Notes: a model not told the origin generated them from the sequence alone. Numbered from the stretch's first letter, positions 9,363 through 18,874 are shown. The stretch: DNA of 64,000 nt from Sphingomonas mucosissima (GCF_002197665.1 NZ_NBBJ01000001.1:1302001-1366000); one strand, 5' to 3'. A program made the numbers and translations.

Positions 9363-10250
9363 ATGCGCTTCCTCGATCATCAAGCCAGCCCCGCGGAGAT
9401 CCGCCGCCAAGGCGAAGCGCAAGGTGCGATTTTCGACATCTGGGCGCTTCGTTCCGGAGATCGCTGGCGCCACGAAGCTGTCATCCGTGGCCTGTGCCAG
9501 ACGGCGTACCTGGGAGATTATACCGCGATCTGCCGGGTGCTCGGCCGTTACAAGGTGTTCGTCGACACAAAGGACATCGGTGTCGCCAGCCACCTGATGC
9601 TCGATGGCTATTGGGAGATGTGGAACACTGAAGCGATTGTCGGCCTAGTAAAGCCCGGCATGACCGTTCTCGATGTCGGCGCCCATTGCGGCTATTTTTC
9701 GGTGCTCCTTTCCGACCTTATTGGGCCAAGCGGCACGCTGCTTTCTTTCGAGCCGAACCCGCCGATGGCTGCGCTGCTCCGCCGTACCATCGCGGTTAAC
9801 GGCTTCGACGGGCGTACGACGGTTTACGAGATGGCGCTTGGAGACGAAGACGGCTTCGCGACGCTTCAGGTACCGCAAAACGAGCCGAAAAACGCCCATG
9901 TCGTGCAAGGGAAAGGCGGGCCAGGCATGGTGGAAGTCCCGCTTCGGCGCGCAGATCGCATCCCCGGCGCTGCTGACGCGGATTTCATCAAGATCGATGC
10001 CGAGGGCGCCGAGCAAGCGATCTGGAAGGGGCTGAAGAATGTCCTGTCCCGCAATCGGCCGCTGACAATCCTTCTTGAATTTGCCGCGATACGCTATGCG
10101 GATCCCGCTGCGTTCCTGGACGAGATCATGTCGCATGGCTTCAGTTTGGCGGAGGTCGATCTCGTCGCCGGCGTTCAAAGTCGCACGCGCAAGGAGGTTC
10201 TGAACGCTTCCCCCTCCGACGACCAGATGTTGCTTCTGACGCGAGGCTGA
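9363..10250 (+). CDS. FkbM-family methyltransferase
   Basis: This 295-residue protein has a clear class I methyltransferase core. Motif I is MTVLDVGAHCGYFSVLLSDL (near residue 100), the acidic loop end is SFEPNPPMAALLRR, and the FkbM signature is DADFIKIDAEGAEQAIWKGL (near 205-225). FkbM enzymes O-methylate sugars or polyketides and are common in surface-polysaccharide loci, so methylation of a capsule sugar is the likely role (inference). AAGGGAAG lies upstream of ATG 9363. It converges on the GT4 gene with only 8 bp between the stops. Confidence 0.88.
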   Translation: MRFLDHQASPAEIRRQGEAQGAIFDIWALRSGDRWRHEAVIRGLCQTAYLGDYTAICRVLGRYKVFVDTKDIGVASHLMLDGYWEMWNTEAIVGLVKPGMTVLDVGAHCGYFSVLLSDLIGPSGTLLSFEPNPPMAALLRRTIAVNGFDGRTTVYEMALGDEDGFATLQVPQNEPKNAHVVQGKGGPGMVEVPLRRADRIPGAADADFIKIDAEGAEQAIWKGLKNVLSRNRPLTILLEFAAIRYADPAAFLDEIMSHGFSLAEVDLVAGVQSRTRKEVLNASPSDDQMLLLTRG

Positions 10251-10258
10251 GCTTTTCG

Positions 10259-11548
10259 CTACCTACGTTCGTCAGCCACCGCTTCAACAACGTCGAGGAC
10301 TATGTCGATGTGCCGGCTCCAGGCCATCGGCGCCCACCCGCGCATCCGATCACATTGCGCGGCACGCAACATCGAGTCGGGCTGGGAATAGTCCAGGATC
10401 GTCCGCATCCAGCCAAGGCCATCTAGCGGATCAAGGTAATCGGGCAGATCGCCACCCGCCTCTCGAAGCGAGCTGATATCGCTACAAATTACCGGCACAC
10501 CGGCGGCAAGGGCCTCCGCCACCGGCATGCCATAGCCTTCCGCAAAGGAAGGCAGCAGGACCGCTCGCGCGCCCCCCAGCAAACGTGTGAGTTGCCGATC
10601 ATCGACGTCCCGGTGTTCAACCACATGGCCGCGCAGCGCGATCGACCGATCGAGCAGGTCAATGACATTTTCGTTTTCCCAGCCCCGCCGACCGATCAGG
10701 ATCAGGCGAGGTGCAGCATCTCCCATGGTCTCCGCCAGCCGGCGCCATACGTTCAGCAGCAGAAGGTGGTTCTTACGCGGCTCGATTGTCCCGATGCACA
10801 GGAAGTACGGCCGCTCGTTGAAATCGCCTTCCAACGCTGGGACCGGATCGCTCCACTCGCAACCAAGGTGTGCCACCCGCGCCGGCCTGCCGGCCCGCTG
10901 CGTCAGATGCGGAGTCAGCGCATCGAGGGTAGCCTGTGAATTGGTGACGATACCATCTGCGAAGCGATCAATCGTGCGGATACGACGCGCGTGTAGCAGC
11001 GCGCCGTTCGGGCGAGCGAACTCGGGATAGGTCAGCGGGATGACATCATGCACCAGGTTCACGAACCGCGCCCGCTCGGTCTGAAGGATGCTGCGCACGA
11101 GCTTTGCGTCCTCTAGATGGTGCGGCGAGGCTTGCAGGTACACGCGCTGGCCAAGCGGAACGGGAACGGCTCTCGGTCGCAGCGCGAAAAGATGGCGGAT
11201 GGCTTGGGCCCGCACCGCTTCGTGCTGCGCCTCCCCGCGCGACTGCCACCGCGCCTGGGTAAACGCGAGGAACTGCCGTACTGCGCCAATTTCCAGCCGG
11301 CCGTAATAGCCGCCGGCAGGATGCACCGCCGCGAACCGAAGCCGATCCGGTACTCGCCTCAGCAATTCCACTGCATAGGCGTATTCGACTCGATCGATAC
11401 CGGTCGGGGTTAGATGATAGGCGCGACTGAGCAAGCGCGACAGATCGAAAACAATCGGTTTCTGCGCCCGACGACCGTGCCGCCCTGTACCTGGCAGCCC
11501 CCTGCTGAACAGCATCTGCGCCGGAGCGCGGAACGGTTTCAGCGCCAA
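10259..11548 (-). CDS. GT4-family glycosyltransferase
   Basis: This is a 429-residue GT-B enzyme. The C-terminal half has the GT4 signatures LCIGTIEPRKNHLLLL, LILIGRRGWENEN and PSFAEGYGMPVAEALAAG (E-x7-E, donor binding), followed by VICSDISSLREAGGDL. The start shown is a TTG that overlaps the end of the kpsS-like gene by 10 nt. ATG 11515 is an alternative, but neither has a strong ribosome site. Position directly behind kpsS and kpsC suggests it works on the capsule repeat unit or linker. It resembles the two GT4 genes at 16368 and 17688. Confidence 0.87.
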   Translation of the reverse strand: MALKPFRAPAQMLFSRGLPGTGRHGRRAQKPIVFDLSRLLSRAYHLTPTGIDRVEYAYAVELLRRVPDRLRFAAVHPAGGYYGRLEIGAVRQFLAFTQARWQSRGEAQHEAVRAQAIRHLFALRPRAVPVPLGQRVYLQASPHHLEDAKLVRSILQTERARFVNLVHDVIPLTYPEFARPNGALLHARRIRTIDRFADGIVTNSQATLDALTPHLTQRAGRPARVAHLGCEWSDPVPALEGDFNERPYFLCIGTIEPRKNHLLLLNVWRRLAETMGDAAPRLILIGRRGWENENVIDLLDRSIALRGHVVEHRDVDDRQLTRLLGGARAVLLPSFAEGYGMPVAEALAAGVPVICSDISSLREAGGDLPDYLDPLDGLGWMRTILDYSQPDSMLRAAQCDRMRGWAPMAWSRHIDIVLDVVEAVADERR

Positions 11549-12804
11549 TGAGCGATCCGGGTAACGTTGCCGGCCGTTGCTGGCCGAGCTGCCGGCGCAG
11601 TTAACCGCGGAATGGCGTTTTCGACCAGCATTGCCAAGCCTTCTTCACTCAGAAACCCACCATGCACCAGCGAACGGTTGACGAACACTCGCCGCACGGC
11701 AGCCCATAGCGCAGCATCAGGCGCAGCGGGAGCCGGCCAGAAGTCATCCAGCGCGCCGCGATGCACCACCCCAGCGACATCATAAACCGCATGCCCCAGC
11801 ACCGCGACCGGCACGCCTTCGTTAAGCGCCAACGTTCCAACGGTGCTATTCACCATCACAGCACCGGTCATGATCGGCAGCAACTTGGCGATATCGCCAT
11901 GCGATATGTAGAAGATCCGGTCTTCCACGCCATATCGCCGCGCAAGCTTGCGCGTGATCTTCCGCCAAGGAACCAGGCCATTGTCCAGCGGGTGGCGTTT
12001 CACGAGGAGGCGGCTATGCGCAGGCGCCGTCCGCGCAAAGCTTTTGACGATGAAGCGTAACGCGGCGCGCATGTCGTCAAAGGGCGAGTGCACACGAAGC
12101 TGATAATCGGAATTCAGCTGCAGTGGCGCGAGAAAGATCGGATGATCTTCTCGCTCAGGGATGATCTTGTCCAGCGTGCGCTGCGACAGCCGGCGCTCTC
12201 GTGTCTGAGTTGCGGACCACAGGCCCCAGCCGGCCGCTTCGACCAGCGGATGGTTGGGCCGATGGGTTCTGTAAAACGGGTAAGCGGGCGCGAGCAGCAT
12301 AGTCGCCGCCAAATGGCGGATCGTCTCCTTGGCGCGTCGGCGAAAGCTGGAGGGCACCGGATCACGCTCCGGCTCCGGCGGCAGTCGCGATGCCTCCGCA
12401 CGAAACCACGTCGGATCGCGCGGCATCCGCGAATGCCCGTTCACGCCCCCTTCTTCCAGGGTAACGTAGTCGGGGCGGATATATCCTTCCTCAAGCACAT
12501 GGACCCGCAGGCCGCGAATCTTGGCCATTCCATGAGCACTCGAATGATGGGGCCGGCAGTCGCCGAAAAGAACGACGTCCGTTATGTCGTGATCAACGAT
12601 GAAATCGTCGAAAAATACCGGCCAGTTCTGCAACGTGCCACGAAAGTCCACGGCAGGCTCCGGCCAGTCGAGGCGGTCGCCCCCGCACAAGTTGATGCGG
12701 AAGACGTGGTGACCAAGCGCCGAAAGGGCGCCGCCCAGGCGCGCAAAGTAAGAGCCGTGTGGCCCTTGCAGGAACAAGAAGCGGCGCCGCTCCCCCACAG
12801 TCAT
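11539..12804 (-). CDS. kpsS: KpsS-like capsule polysaccharide Kdo transferase
   Basis: This 421-residue protein begins RRRFLFLQGPHGSYFARLGG, the typical KpsS/LipB N-terminus. It continues with FGDCRPHHSSAHGMAK, HVLEEGYIRPDYVTLEEGGVN and a late VKRHPLDNGLVPW and VNSTVGTLALNEGVPVAVLG. In E. coli, KpsS adds the first beta-Kdo to lyso-phosphatidylglycerol, starting the linker that anchors group 2 capsules. The same role is inferred. Its ATG overlaps the kpsC stop by 4 nt (ATGA), so the two are translationally coupled, and GAAAGGG precedes the start. Confidence 0.9.
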   Translation of the reverse strand: MTVGERRRFLFLQGPHGSYFARLGGALSALGHHVFRINLCGGDRLDWPEPAVDFRGTLQNWPVFFDDFIVDHDITDVVLFGDCRPHHSSAHGMAKIRGLRVHVLEEGYIRPDYVTLEEGGVNGHSRMPRDPTWFRAEASRLPPEPERDPVPSSFRRRAKETIRHLAATMLLAPAYPFYRTHRPNHPLVEAAGWGLWSATQTRERRLSQRTLDKIIPEREDHPIFLAPLQLNSDYQLRVHSPFDDMRAALRFIVKSFARTAPAHSRLLVKRHPLDNGLVPWRKITRKLARRYGVEDRIFYISHGDIAKLLPIMTGAVMVNSTVGTLALNEGVPVAVLGHAVYDVAGVVHRGALDDFWPAPAAPDAALWAAVRRVFVNRSLVHGGFLSEEGLAMLVENAIPRLTAPAARPATAGNVTRIAHWR

Positions 12805-14228
12805 AGACGCCCTTTCACGACCTGTCTGGCCGCCACTCGCGCGGCGCCATATGCGCGCCTGAAACCAGTCAGCGCATTGTAGGCGGGCTTGGCCATTTTG
12901 GCGAGCCGTTGCACCAACACTTCCGGTGAACAGGGCAATCCGGTCAGGGGATCGAGATAGCGTGGGGCGAGGATCAGTGCCGCAGCGACCAGCGCATCGA
13001 GCGGTAATTGCCGCCGCCGACGTGAGGGAATGGGCGCGAGATCATGCGTCAGGCCCCAGCCGGCGTAGAAAGGCGTGCCGTGTACCGTCACCTCCACATC
13101 CCGCATCAGCGCTTCGAAACCGGTCAGCGATGACCAGACGTGAACGGCTTGCACCTTGTCCAGCAAGGCCAGCAACGACCCGCCAGCCACGATCAGATCC
13201 ACCTCGCTGGGCCGAGGCACATCGCCGTTGCGCAGCCCAGCGAGGACGTCCGGATGCGGCCGGTAGATGATGAAGGCCCCCGGTTCACGTTCGCGGACGG
13301 CCTTAAGGAAACCGGCCATCCTCGTTTCGCCACTTCGCGACACCGCCAGGTCATCCGCGACTTGGCCAATTGCCAGGGCGATCCTCTTCCCGGCCGGCAA
13401 CGCGGGGGGCGCGGCGCCATCATCCACGCCGTATTTGCAAAGTCGCGCGGCCACGATCTGTTCGCGAAGAGCTCTTGCGCGGCGCAGCAGCGGCTCTTCG
13501 AAAGCATGGGTTGCGAGCAATCGTTCGATCTCGCTCGGGCTATTCGGATCGTAATGAATGCCGCCCGAGCGATCCACCATGATCGACCACGGCGGCCGGC
13601 ACTCGGCACCGAGCCCGGATGAGCGGAGAAAGCCATCTTCGACCTGCCAGGCTTCCACCCCCTGCCGAGCTGCGCGCGCAGGGAAATCCGCCGGAGCTCG
13701 AGAAGGCCAGTAGACGATCGCCTCACCGGCTGTGGCCGTGCTCAACGCGTGATCCGCCGAAAGAAATGCTGGCCGGCGGGCGCCATCCCACAGAAGCCGG
13801 CCAATGGCGTCCCGCTTCCAGGCGCTCATGCCGACGGCGGCGGCTATCCTGCGGTTTGCGCAAAGCAGGTCACGCCAATCTTCCAGCACCTTCACCGCGT
13901 CATGCGCGTCACAAGGCGCCCCAGTGAACGGGTTGCGATAGCTGGCAGCTTCCACAGCGCTGATCGCCTCTGCCCGGCGATCCGGTCCGCCGGGATCGCC
14001 CGCTATCCACCGCAAGATACCCTGCTCGTTCGGACCCTCCGCACCGGCTCGCTCCGCCGCCGGTAGCCAGAACGCACCGCCAACCCCAGTCTGCCGCATG
14101 GCCGCAAACAACCGCTCGGGGTCCGCAAGGCGGGAGCCGCCCGGCAATGATACCGCAGCCACCTTTTCCCCGACCCAGGGAAAGGGCGGGGAGCGAAGCA
14201 AAAGAGGGGCCGTCGCCTCCACGACCAC
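12801..14228 (-). CDS. kpsC: KpsC-like capsule Kdo transferase with a reduced N-terminal module
   Basis: KpsC extends the beta-Kdo linker of ABC-dependent capsules and usually has two tandem modules (about 650-680 residues). Here only about 475 residues exist. The complete module (from about residue 130) has IVYWPSRAP, WQVEDGFLRSSGLG, IIYRPHPDVLAG, VHVWSSLTGFEALMRDVEV and YLDPLTGLPCSPE. The N-terminal stretch keeps what looks like the tail of a first module (YRNPFTGAPCDAHD) but not its core. I chose GTG 14228 because GAGGAAG lies 7 nt upstream. An ATG at 14288 would overlap kpsE by 40 nt and has no ribosome site. It is coupled to kpsS by an ATGA overlap. Confidence 0.85.
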   Translation of the reverse strand: MVVEATAPLLLRSPPFPWVGEKVAAVSLPGGSRLADPERLFAAMRQTGVGGAFWLPAAERAGAEGPNEQGILRWIAGDPGGPDRRAEAISAVEAASYRNPFTGAPCDAHDAVKVLEDWRDLLCANRRIAAAVGMSAWKRDAIGRLLWDGARRPAFLSADHALSTATAGEAIVYWPSRAPADFPARAARQGVEAWQVEDGFLRSSGLGAECRPPWSIMVDRSGGIHYDPNSPSEIERLLATHAFEEPLLRRARALREQIVAARLCKYGVDDGAAPPALPAGKRIALAIGQVADDLAVSRSGETRMAGFLKAVREREPGAFIIYRPHPDVLAGLRNGDVPRPSEVDLIVAGGSLLALLDKVQAVHVWSSLTGFEALMRDVEVTVHGTPFYAGWGLTHDLAPIPSRRRRQLPLDALVAAALILAPRYLDPLTGLPCSPEVLVQRLAKMAKPAYNALTGFRRAYGAARVAARQVVKGRL

Positions 14229-14248
14229 CAGATCTTCCTCGCTTTCGA

Positions 14249-15424
14249 TCAGGCCGCGTGCTCGCGCACGCCAGCCGCGATCAACCATCCGATGGCATAG
14301 ACCACCAACAAAGCACCCAGAACCGTCAACAAGGTCAGCGCGCGTTTCGGGTAAAGGGATTTCACCGGCATGTTCGGTTCAACGACGCGCACGACGTACA
14401 ATTGCTGCCGCACCGCGTTCTGGCGCGCCTGCTGGTAGGTTGCGGCCGCCGCTTCATATCGTTTGGCGAGCAGTTCCTGCTGGATGCGCAGCCGCTCATA
14501 GCCACCAAGGCCTTCGGCAATGGTGCTCGCACCTCCCGCAAGCCGGCTGTTCTGCGCGCCCAATTGGCGCTCCAGGCTGCGGATTTGCTGCCGCAATGCC
14601 TCGACCTGCGGGCTGCTGGAGCCAATCAGCGATTGCGTGGTCGCGAGCTGCGCCCGGGCGGCGGATAGTTCCTGGGAGAGGCGCGATACCAAGGCGATCT
14701 GCGCCTGCGCCGTGCCGGCCGGATCCACGTCGCGCCCGGTTTGACGGAAGCGGGTAAGCTGGGTCTGCACGTCTGCCAGGGCACGCTCGGCTTCGTCGAG
14801 TTGTCGACGCGACAGGGCGACGGCATCGGAGAAGCCGCGAATGTTCATCTCGTTCACGCGCTGCTCGCCGAGCGACAGGAGCGCGCGGGAAAGGTTGTAT
14901 GCGTCGCCCGGGCGGAAGGCGCGTGCCTTCAGCGTCGTGATCCCGTTGTCGGTGTCGAAATACACATCCACCTGCTGCTGATAATAACGCAGCAGGAACT
15001 CCGGGGTCGGATTGGCCGCCGTCAATCTACTGGCGAGGTCCGCTTCCGGCCGCCGGAACAGCGCAACCAGGTTCAGTCGCTTTTGAAGCGCAGCGACAAC
15101 GTCGTGGGAGGTAAGGTAATCCGCAATGCTTTGCGCCTCGGTGGACGCGGCGCCGCCCGCACCGCCGCCGCCGAACCCCAGCGCGGCCGTGATCCCGCCG
15201 ACCGACGGCGCAGGATCGCTGCCGCCCTGCGTCCGAACGATGAAGTGCGCCTCCGAGACATATTGGTCCGAAGCCATCGCATAAAGATAAGTTGCCAGCA
15301 GCAACGTTGGCGCGATCACCACAATGGCGAACCATTTGTAGCGCTTCCCCAGGCGGCGCAAACGCGTGCTCAGCGGCGGTGCAGCTTCAACTTCTGCATC
15401 GGCCGGCGTCATGAAACCGTGCAC
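14249..15424 (-). CDS. kpsE: KpsE/CtrB/BexC-like capsule export inner-membrane (PCP) protein
   Basis: This is a 391-residue periplasm-spanning polysaccharide co-polymerase of the ABC-transporter type. A membrane segment near residues 34-52 (FAIVVIAPTLLLATYLYAM) is followed by the conserved YVSEAHFIVRTQ. A long coiled coil (about 205-345, rich in RQLDEAERALADVQTQL-type heptads) follows, then a second membrane segment at 362-385. The motif VVEPNMPVKSLYPKRALTLL before the last segment is the usual PCP proline-rich region. GTG 15424 is preceded by GAGGGGGAG with 6-nt spacing, which decides the start. It links the KpsM/KpsT transporter to the outer-membrane exporter. Confidence 0.92.
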   Translation of the reverse strand: MHGFMTPADAEVEAAPPLSTRLRRLGKRYKWFAIVVIAPTLLLATYLYAMASDQYVSEAHFIVRTQGGSDPAPSVGGITAALGFGGGGAGGAASTEAQSIADYLTSHDVVAALQKRLNLVALFRRPEADLASRLTAANPTPEFLLRYYQQQVDVYFDTDNGITTLKARAFRPGDAYNLSRALLSLGEQRVNEMNIRGFSDAVALSRRQLDEAERALADVQTQLTRFRQTGRDVDPAGTAQAQIALVSRLSQELSAARAQLATTQSLIGSSSPQVEALRQQIRSLERQLGAQNSRLAGGASTIAEGLGGYERLRIQQELLAKRYEAAAATYQQARQNAVRQQLYVVRVVEPNMPVKSLYPKRALTLLTVLGALLVVYAIGWLIAAGVREHAA

Positions 15425-15475
15425 GCTTAACTCCCCCTCATCGTCTGACCGCGTCGCTATATGGCGGTTCGCAGG

Positions 15476-16291
15476 TCACGGCATCTGGATACGCTTTCGG
15501 ACCACCGAAATCAAAAGCAGCCCCAGCAAAATCAACCCCAAGATCCAGGCGCCGAGATAAGCAAGATCGATATACGTCGATTTGGCAGACTTGAACCAGC
15601 CATAGCGCATGATCTCGTAACAATGCGCGAGCGGGATGGTCAGCAGGATATCGCGGATCTGCTTTGGCAAGGCGTGCATCGTGAAGAACGCGCCCGATAA
15701 CGGCATCAGCACATAGATGAACGGGTGAATCATCCGTCCGAGCGAGCGGCGCTCGTGAGTGATGGCACATACCACCATGGAAAAACTCCACGACAGCAGG
15801 AACATCGCAAACACGCCCGCGCCATAGATCAGCGGCCGCTCCGGGAGGTTCGCGATGCCGGTCGCCACCGCCACCCCCATCAGCACGCAAAACGCCAACA
15901 GCGTGCCCGCCTGCTCCAGCAGCCCACGTGCCAGAAGAACGTCAAAGGGGGTAATGGTGCGGTGGTAAAACAGCGACACGTTGCTCTCCAACGCGCCCTC
16001 CGCCCGACTCACCATCGAGCGAAATGTCATGAAATTGCAGTATCCGATCAACGCCGCCGGCACCGGCTTGATATCGCCACCGAAGTGGCTGGATGCACGC
16101 GCGTGAAGCAGACCGACAGCAGTCGCAAGGAACAGCGGCTCAAGGATAAGCCAGAGATAGCCGATGTTCTCGCGGCCATACCGCGTATGCAGTTCACGCA
16201 TCATCAGAGCGCCAACTACGCGGTTCTGGATGCGCAACCCTTGCCTCATGACGCCGCGCCGTGGCGGCAAATCTTCGCTGACGCTTGCCAT
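15476..16291 (-). CDS. kpsM: KpsM-like capsule ABC-transporter permease
   Basis: This 271-residue protein has six predicted membrane segments of the ABC-2 type. The N-terminal amphipathic region VVGALMMRELHTRYGRENIGYLW is diagnostic of KpsM/BexB/CtrC permeases. Further blocks include FYHRTITPFDVLLARGLLE and HPFIYVLMPLSGAFFTMHALP. With KpsT it exports lipid-linked capsule across the inner membrane. It is separated from kpsE by 51 bp and probably shares an operon with kpsE-kpsC-kpsS. Its partner ATPase gene kpsT is not adjacent but on the opposite strand beyond two GT genes, which is unusual. Confidence 0.92.
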   Translation of the reverse strand: MASVSEDLPPRRGVMRQGLRIQNRVVGALMMRELHTRYGRENIGYLWLILEPLFLATAVGLLHARASSHFGGDIKPVPAALIGYCNFMTFRSMVSRAEGALESNVSLFYHRTITPFDVLLARGLLEQAGTLLAFCVLMGVAVATGIANLPERPLIYGAGVFAMFLLSWSFSMVVCAITHERRSLGRMIHPFIYVLMPLSGAFFTMHALPKQIRDILLTIPLAHCYEIMRYGWFKSAKSTYIDLAYLGAWILGLILLGLLLISVVRKRIQMP

Positions 16292-16367
16292 GTCCCTGCC
16301 CCGAATTGCGATCTGGCGCTAGCCGAAAGCGAAGAGCGCGTCGAGGCAACCGCAACGGTCGCGTAGC

Positions 16368-17678
16368 TTACCTAGCCGGTGACGCCAGAACCTTGGTATA
16401 AAGGGCATGAAGACGCCGGCGATGTTCGCCCAAGGAAAAGCGCGTCGCCTGTACGCGGCCGGCGTACTCAAGCGTCGCACGCAGTTCCGCATCGCGGTCC
16501 ACCAAGGCGATGGCCGCCGTCAAAGCCGGAACGTCGTACGGATCAACGACCAGAGCGGCATTGCCCGCCACTTCCGGCAGCGATCCCCGGTTCGACGTGA
16601 CCACCGGCGTGCCCAACTGCATGGCCTCAAGCACCGGCAGGCCAAACCCCTCGTACAGGGAGGGAAACAGGACGGCGCGGGCGTAGCGCACCAGTTGCAT
16701 CACCAGCCGTCGGGGCAGGTAATCCAACTGGATGATCCGGGCGCCGGCCTTGCCGCCCCGCCGCGCCATTGCTTCGACGAGCCGAAGCTCCTCCTCCTTT
16801 TGCCATCCGCGCGCGCCGACCAGAACGAGCGGATGCGGCGTATCGGTGGACAGATAGGCTTCGACCAGCCTGGCCACATTCTTCTTCGGTTCGATCGCAC
16901 CGAAAAACAGAAAATAGCCCTTCGGCTTCACCCCGAAGATCGCTTCCACATCGGCTTCCTCGTCCAGGCCGACAGGCATCGGCGTGTGCTGATACGTGTT
17001 GCTGACGCGATCCTCCGGCACCCCAAGCAGTTCGATGATGTCCCGTCGACTGGACTCGGAGACGGTGACGATATGGTCAGCATCCTGCACACATCGCTCC
17101 ACCAGCCGGTGGTAGAAGCGCTTTCGATCCAGCGTCGCGAATGGAAGCTTCAGCGGCACCAGATCATGCAAGGTATACAGGTTGCGCGCGCCCGCGAGCC
17201 GCACGGGAATGGGATAGGTCCAGTGCATGATCGCCGGTGGGTCAGGTATGTGCAGGTCCAAAAACCGGCGCGTGCGCCTGAAGTGCCCCTCGGCGTGGTC
17301 AAACAGATGTGCGCTGCTCAGCAGACGATCGAAGCGCGGCAGCCGGTCAACAAAGCCGCCTCGCTCGATCCGGCCGCTCTCGGTAACCTCCTGCACTTTG
17401 AGCCCGCGCAGAACCGTCGCTCGCTCCATGATTGGGCGCAGCCAAGCGGGCCCCCGCCGCGAGGGCAGCCCTCTTCCCAGCGCCTCGTAGAACAGGATCT
17501 CCTGGATCCGCGGGTCGCGCCCGACCGGAACTCCGAAGAGTCCTTCGACTGGAAGGCCCAACGAACGGACCGCCTCCGCTAAGGCAAAGCCATAGGTCGC
17601 AACGCCCGTTCCGTGCGGTAGCGCCAGGTTGAAGCCGTCGATGCCAACGCGTGCTATGGTCGTGCGCTCATCCCCCAT
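16368..17678 (-). CDS. GT4-family glycosyltransferase (paralog 1 of a tandem pair)
   Basis: This 436-residue GT-B enzyme has IMHWTYPIPVRLAGARNLYT and LHDLVPLKLP in the N-terminal domain. The C-terminal half carries FLFFGAIEPKKNVARLVEAY, LVLVGARGWQKEEE and PSLYEGFGLPVLEAMQLG (E-x7-E), then VVTSNRGSLPEVAGNAALVV. It lies 9 bp downstream of a second GT4 gene with which it shares the exact string IMHWTYPIP, pointing to tandem duplication. It precedes kpsM by 76 bp. Donor and linkage are unknown; capsule repeat-unit assembly is inferred from position. Confidence 0.88.
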   Translation of the reverse strand: MGDERTTIARVGIDGFNLALPHGTGVATYGFALAEAVRSLGLPVEGLFGVPVGRDPRIQEILFYEALGRGLPSRRGPAWLRPIMERATVLRGLKVQEVTESGRIERGGFVDRLPRFDRLLSSAHLFDHAEGHFRRTRRFLDLHIPDPPAIMHWTYPIPVRLAGARNLYTLHDLVPLKLPFATLDRKRFYHRLVERCVQDADHIVTVSESSRRDIIELLGVPEDRVSNTYQHTPMPVGLDEEADVEAIFGVKPKGYFLFFGAIEPKKNVARLVEAYLSTDTPHPLVLVGARGWQKEEELRLVEAMARRGGKAGARIIQLDYLPRRLVMQLVRYARAVLFPSLYEGFGLPVLEAMQLGTPVVTSNRGSLPEVAGNAALVVDPYDVPALTAAIALVDRDAELRATLEYAGRVQATRFSLGEHRRRLHALYTKVLASPAR

Positions 17679-17687
17679 GCCGTCGGA

Positions 17688-18833
17688 CTAAACGTCGAGC
17701 CGGGAATCGCTAGTGAATTCGTTGTGCAACTGGCGCAGGCGGGCGCCGAACCGGTCCACCGTGAAAGCCCGAGATCGATCACGTCCAAGCGAAGCCAATG
17801 TGGCGCGGAGTTCGTCCTCATGATCCAACCGCCCGATCCCGCGGGCGATCGCTTCTTCGTCGAGCGGATCGACCAGCAGCGCCGATCCGTTCGCCACTTC
17901 AGCCAGCGCACCATTATTCGCGGTCAAAACAGGCGTTCCGAGTGCCATGGCTTCCACCACCGGCAAGCCAAAGCCCTCGCCCAGCGATGGAAAGAGCAAT
18001 GCGCGGGCGTGGCGCATCAGGTCGATAAGCGCCTGCCTTTCCTGATAGGGCAATATGATCAGCCCGGGCTCGCGCTGCGCCGGATCATGATCGGGTCCAG
18101 TCAGGACCAGCGGAAACGGCGTTCCGCTCGCGCGCCATGCAGCAATGAGCCGCGGCAGATTCTTGCGCGGCTCGCCTAGCCCGCAAAACAGATAATATTC
18201 CCCCGTCCTCAGATTGCCGGGCAAATGGCCATCGCCCGGCGCGAGCGCCGTAATCGCTGCCCCGCAATTCGCCATTGAGGACGGATGCAGCCGAAATGCC
18301 GAGAGGATCTGGTCACGAGCGGCGTCGGACACCGTCAGAAATCGGTCGGCAACCGCCCCGATCGCCATGATCCTACGCTGAAGTGGATCTGGCGCCACGC
18401 CCGACAGCTCTGGGCCGAGCATCGGGATAGCGTCATGGATCGTGTAGAAATTGACCCAGCCTCTGATCCACGCCGGGATGGGATAGGTCCAGTGCATGAT
18501 TCCCGGCGGCCCGGGAGCGTCGAGGATCAACAATTGACCCGTCGCCGAGAACCGGGCCTGAGCGAGCCGGTACACATCCGGCGCATAAAGCCGCCGCGCG
18601 TCACGAGCGAGTAAAAGCCGGCTACGAAGCCGGCCCATCATGTGGCGCTGGATGGTTTCACGCAGCGAAGCTCGTACGCCGAACCGCCCGCGCTGATCAT
18701 CTTCCAGGATGAGGGGTGACGGTCCGGTCGCCGCTAAAGCGTCACGCATTGCTCGGGCATAGGAGGCCACGCCGGTCGCGTTGGCGGCCGCAAGCCGACC
18801 GTCTACGCAAACTGGCACCTGTCGTTCCGGCAT
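17688..18833 (-). CDS. GT4-family glycosyltransferase (paralog 2 of a tandem pair)
   Basis: This 381-residue GT-B enzyme has GIMHWTYPIPAWIRGWVNFY and TIHDAIPMLGPEL, then YLFCGLGEPRKNLPRLIAAW and PSLGEGFGLPVVEAMALG (E-x7-E), then VLTANNGALAEVANGSALLV. Three in-frame starts compete. I chose ATG 18833 because AGAGGATC lies just upstream. The longest form (18899) would overlap the divergent kpsT gene. Only 41 bp separate it from kpsT, so both promoters must sit in or around that short gap or inside the coding ends. It is paralogous to the next gene downstream. Confidence 0.86.
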   Translation of the reverse strand: MPERQVPVCVDGRLAAANATGVASYARAMRDALAATGPSPLILEDDQRGRFGVRASLRETIQRHMMGRLRSRLLLARDARRLYAPDVYRLAQARFSATGQLLILDAPGPPGIMHWTYPIPAWIRGWVNFYTIHDAIPMLGPELSGVAPDPLQRRIMAIGAVADRFLTVSDAARDQILSAFRLHPSSMANCGAAITALAPGDGHLPGNLRTGEYYLFCGLGEPRKNLPRLIAAWRASGTPFPLVLTGPDHDPAQREPGLIILPYQERQALIDLMRHARALLFPSLGEGFGLPVVEAMALGTPVLTANNGALAEVANGSALLVDPLDEEAIARGIGRLDHEDELRATLASLGRDRSRAFTVDRFGARLRQLHNEFTSDSRLDV

Positions 18834-18874
18834 CTGATCCTCTACCATCGCCTGAACAGTGGCACGGGGTGGGA

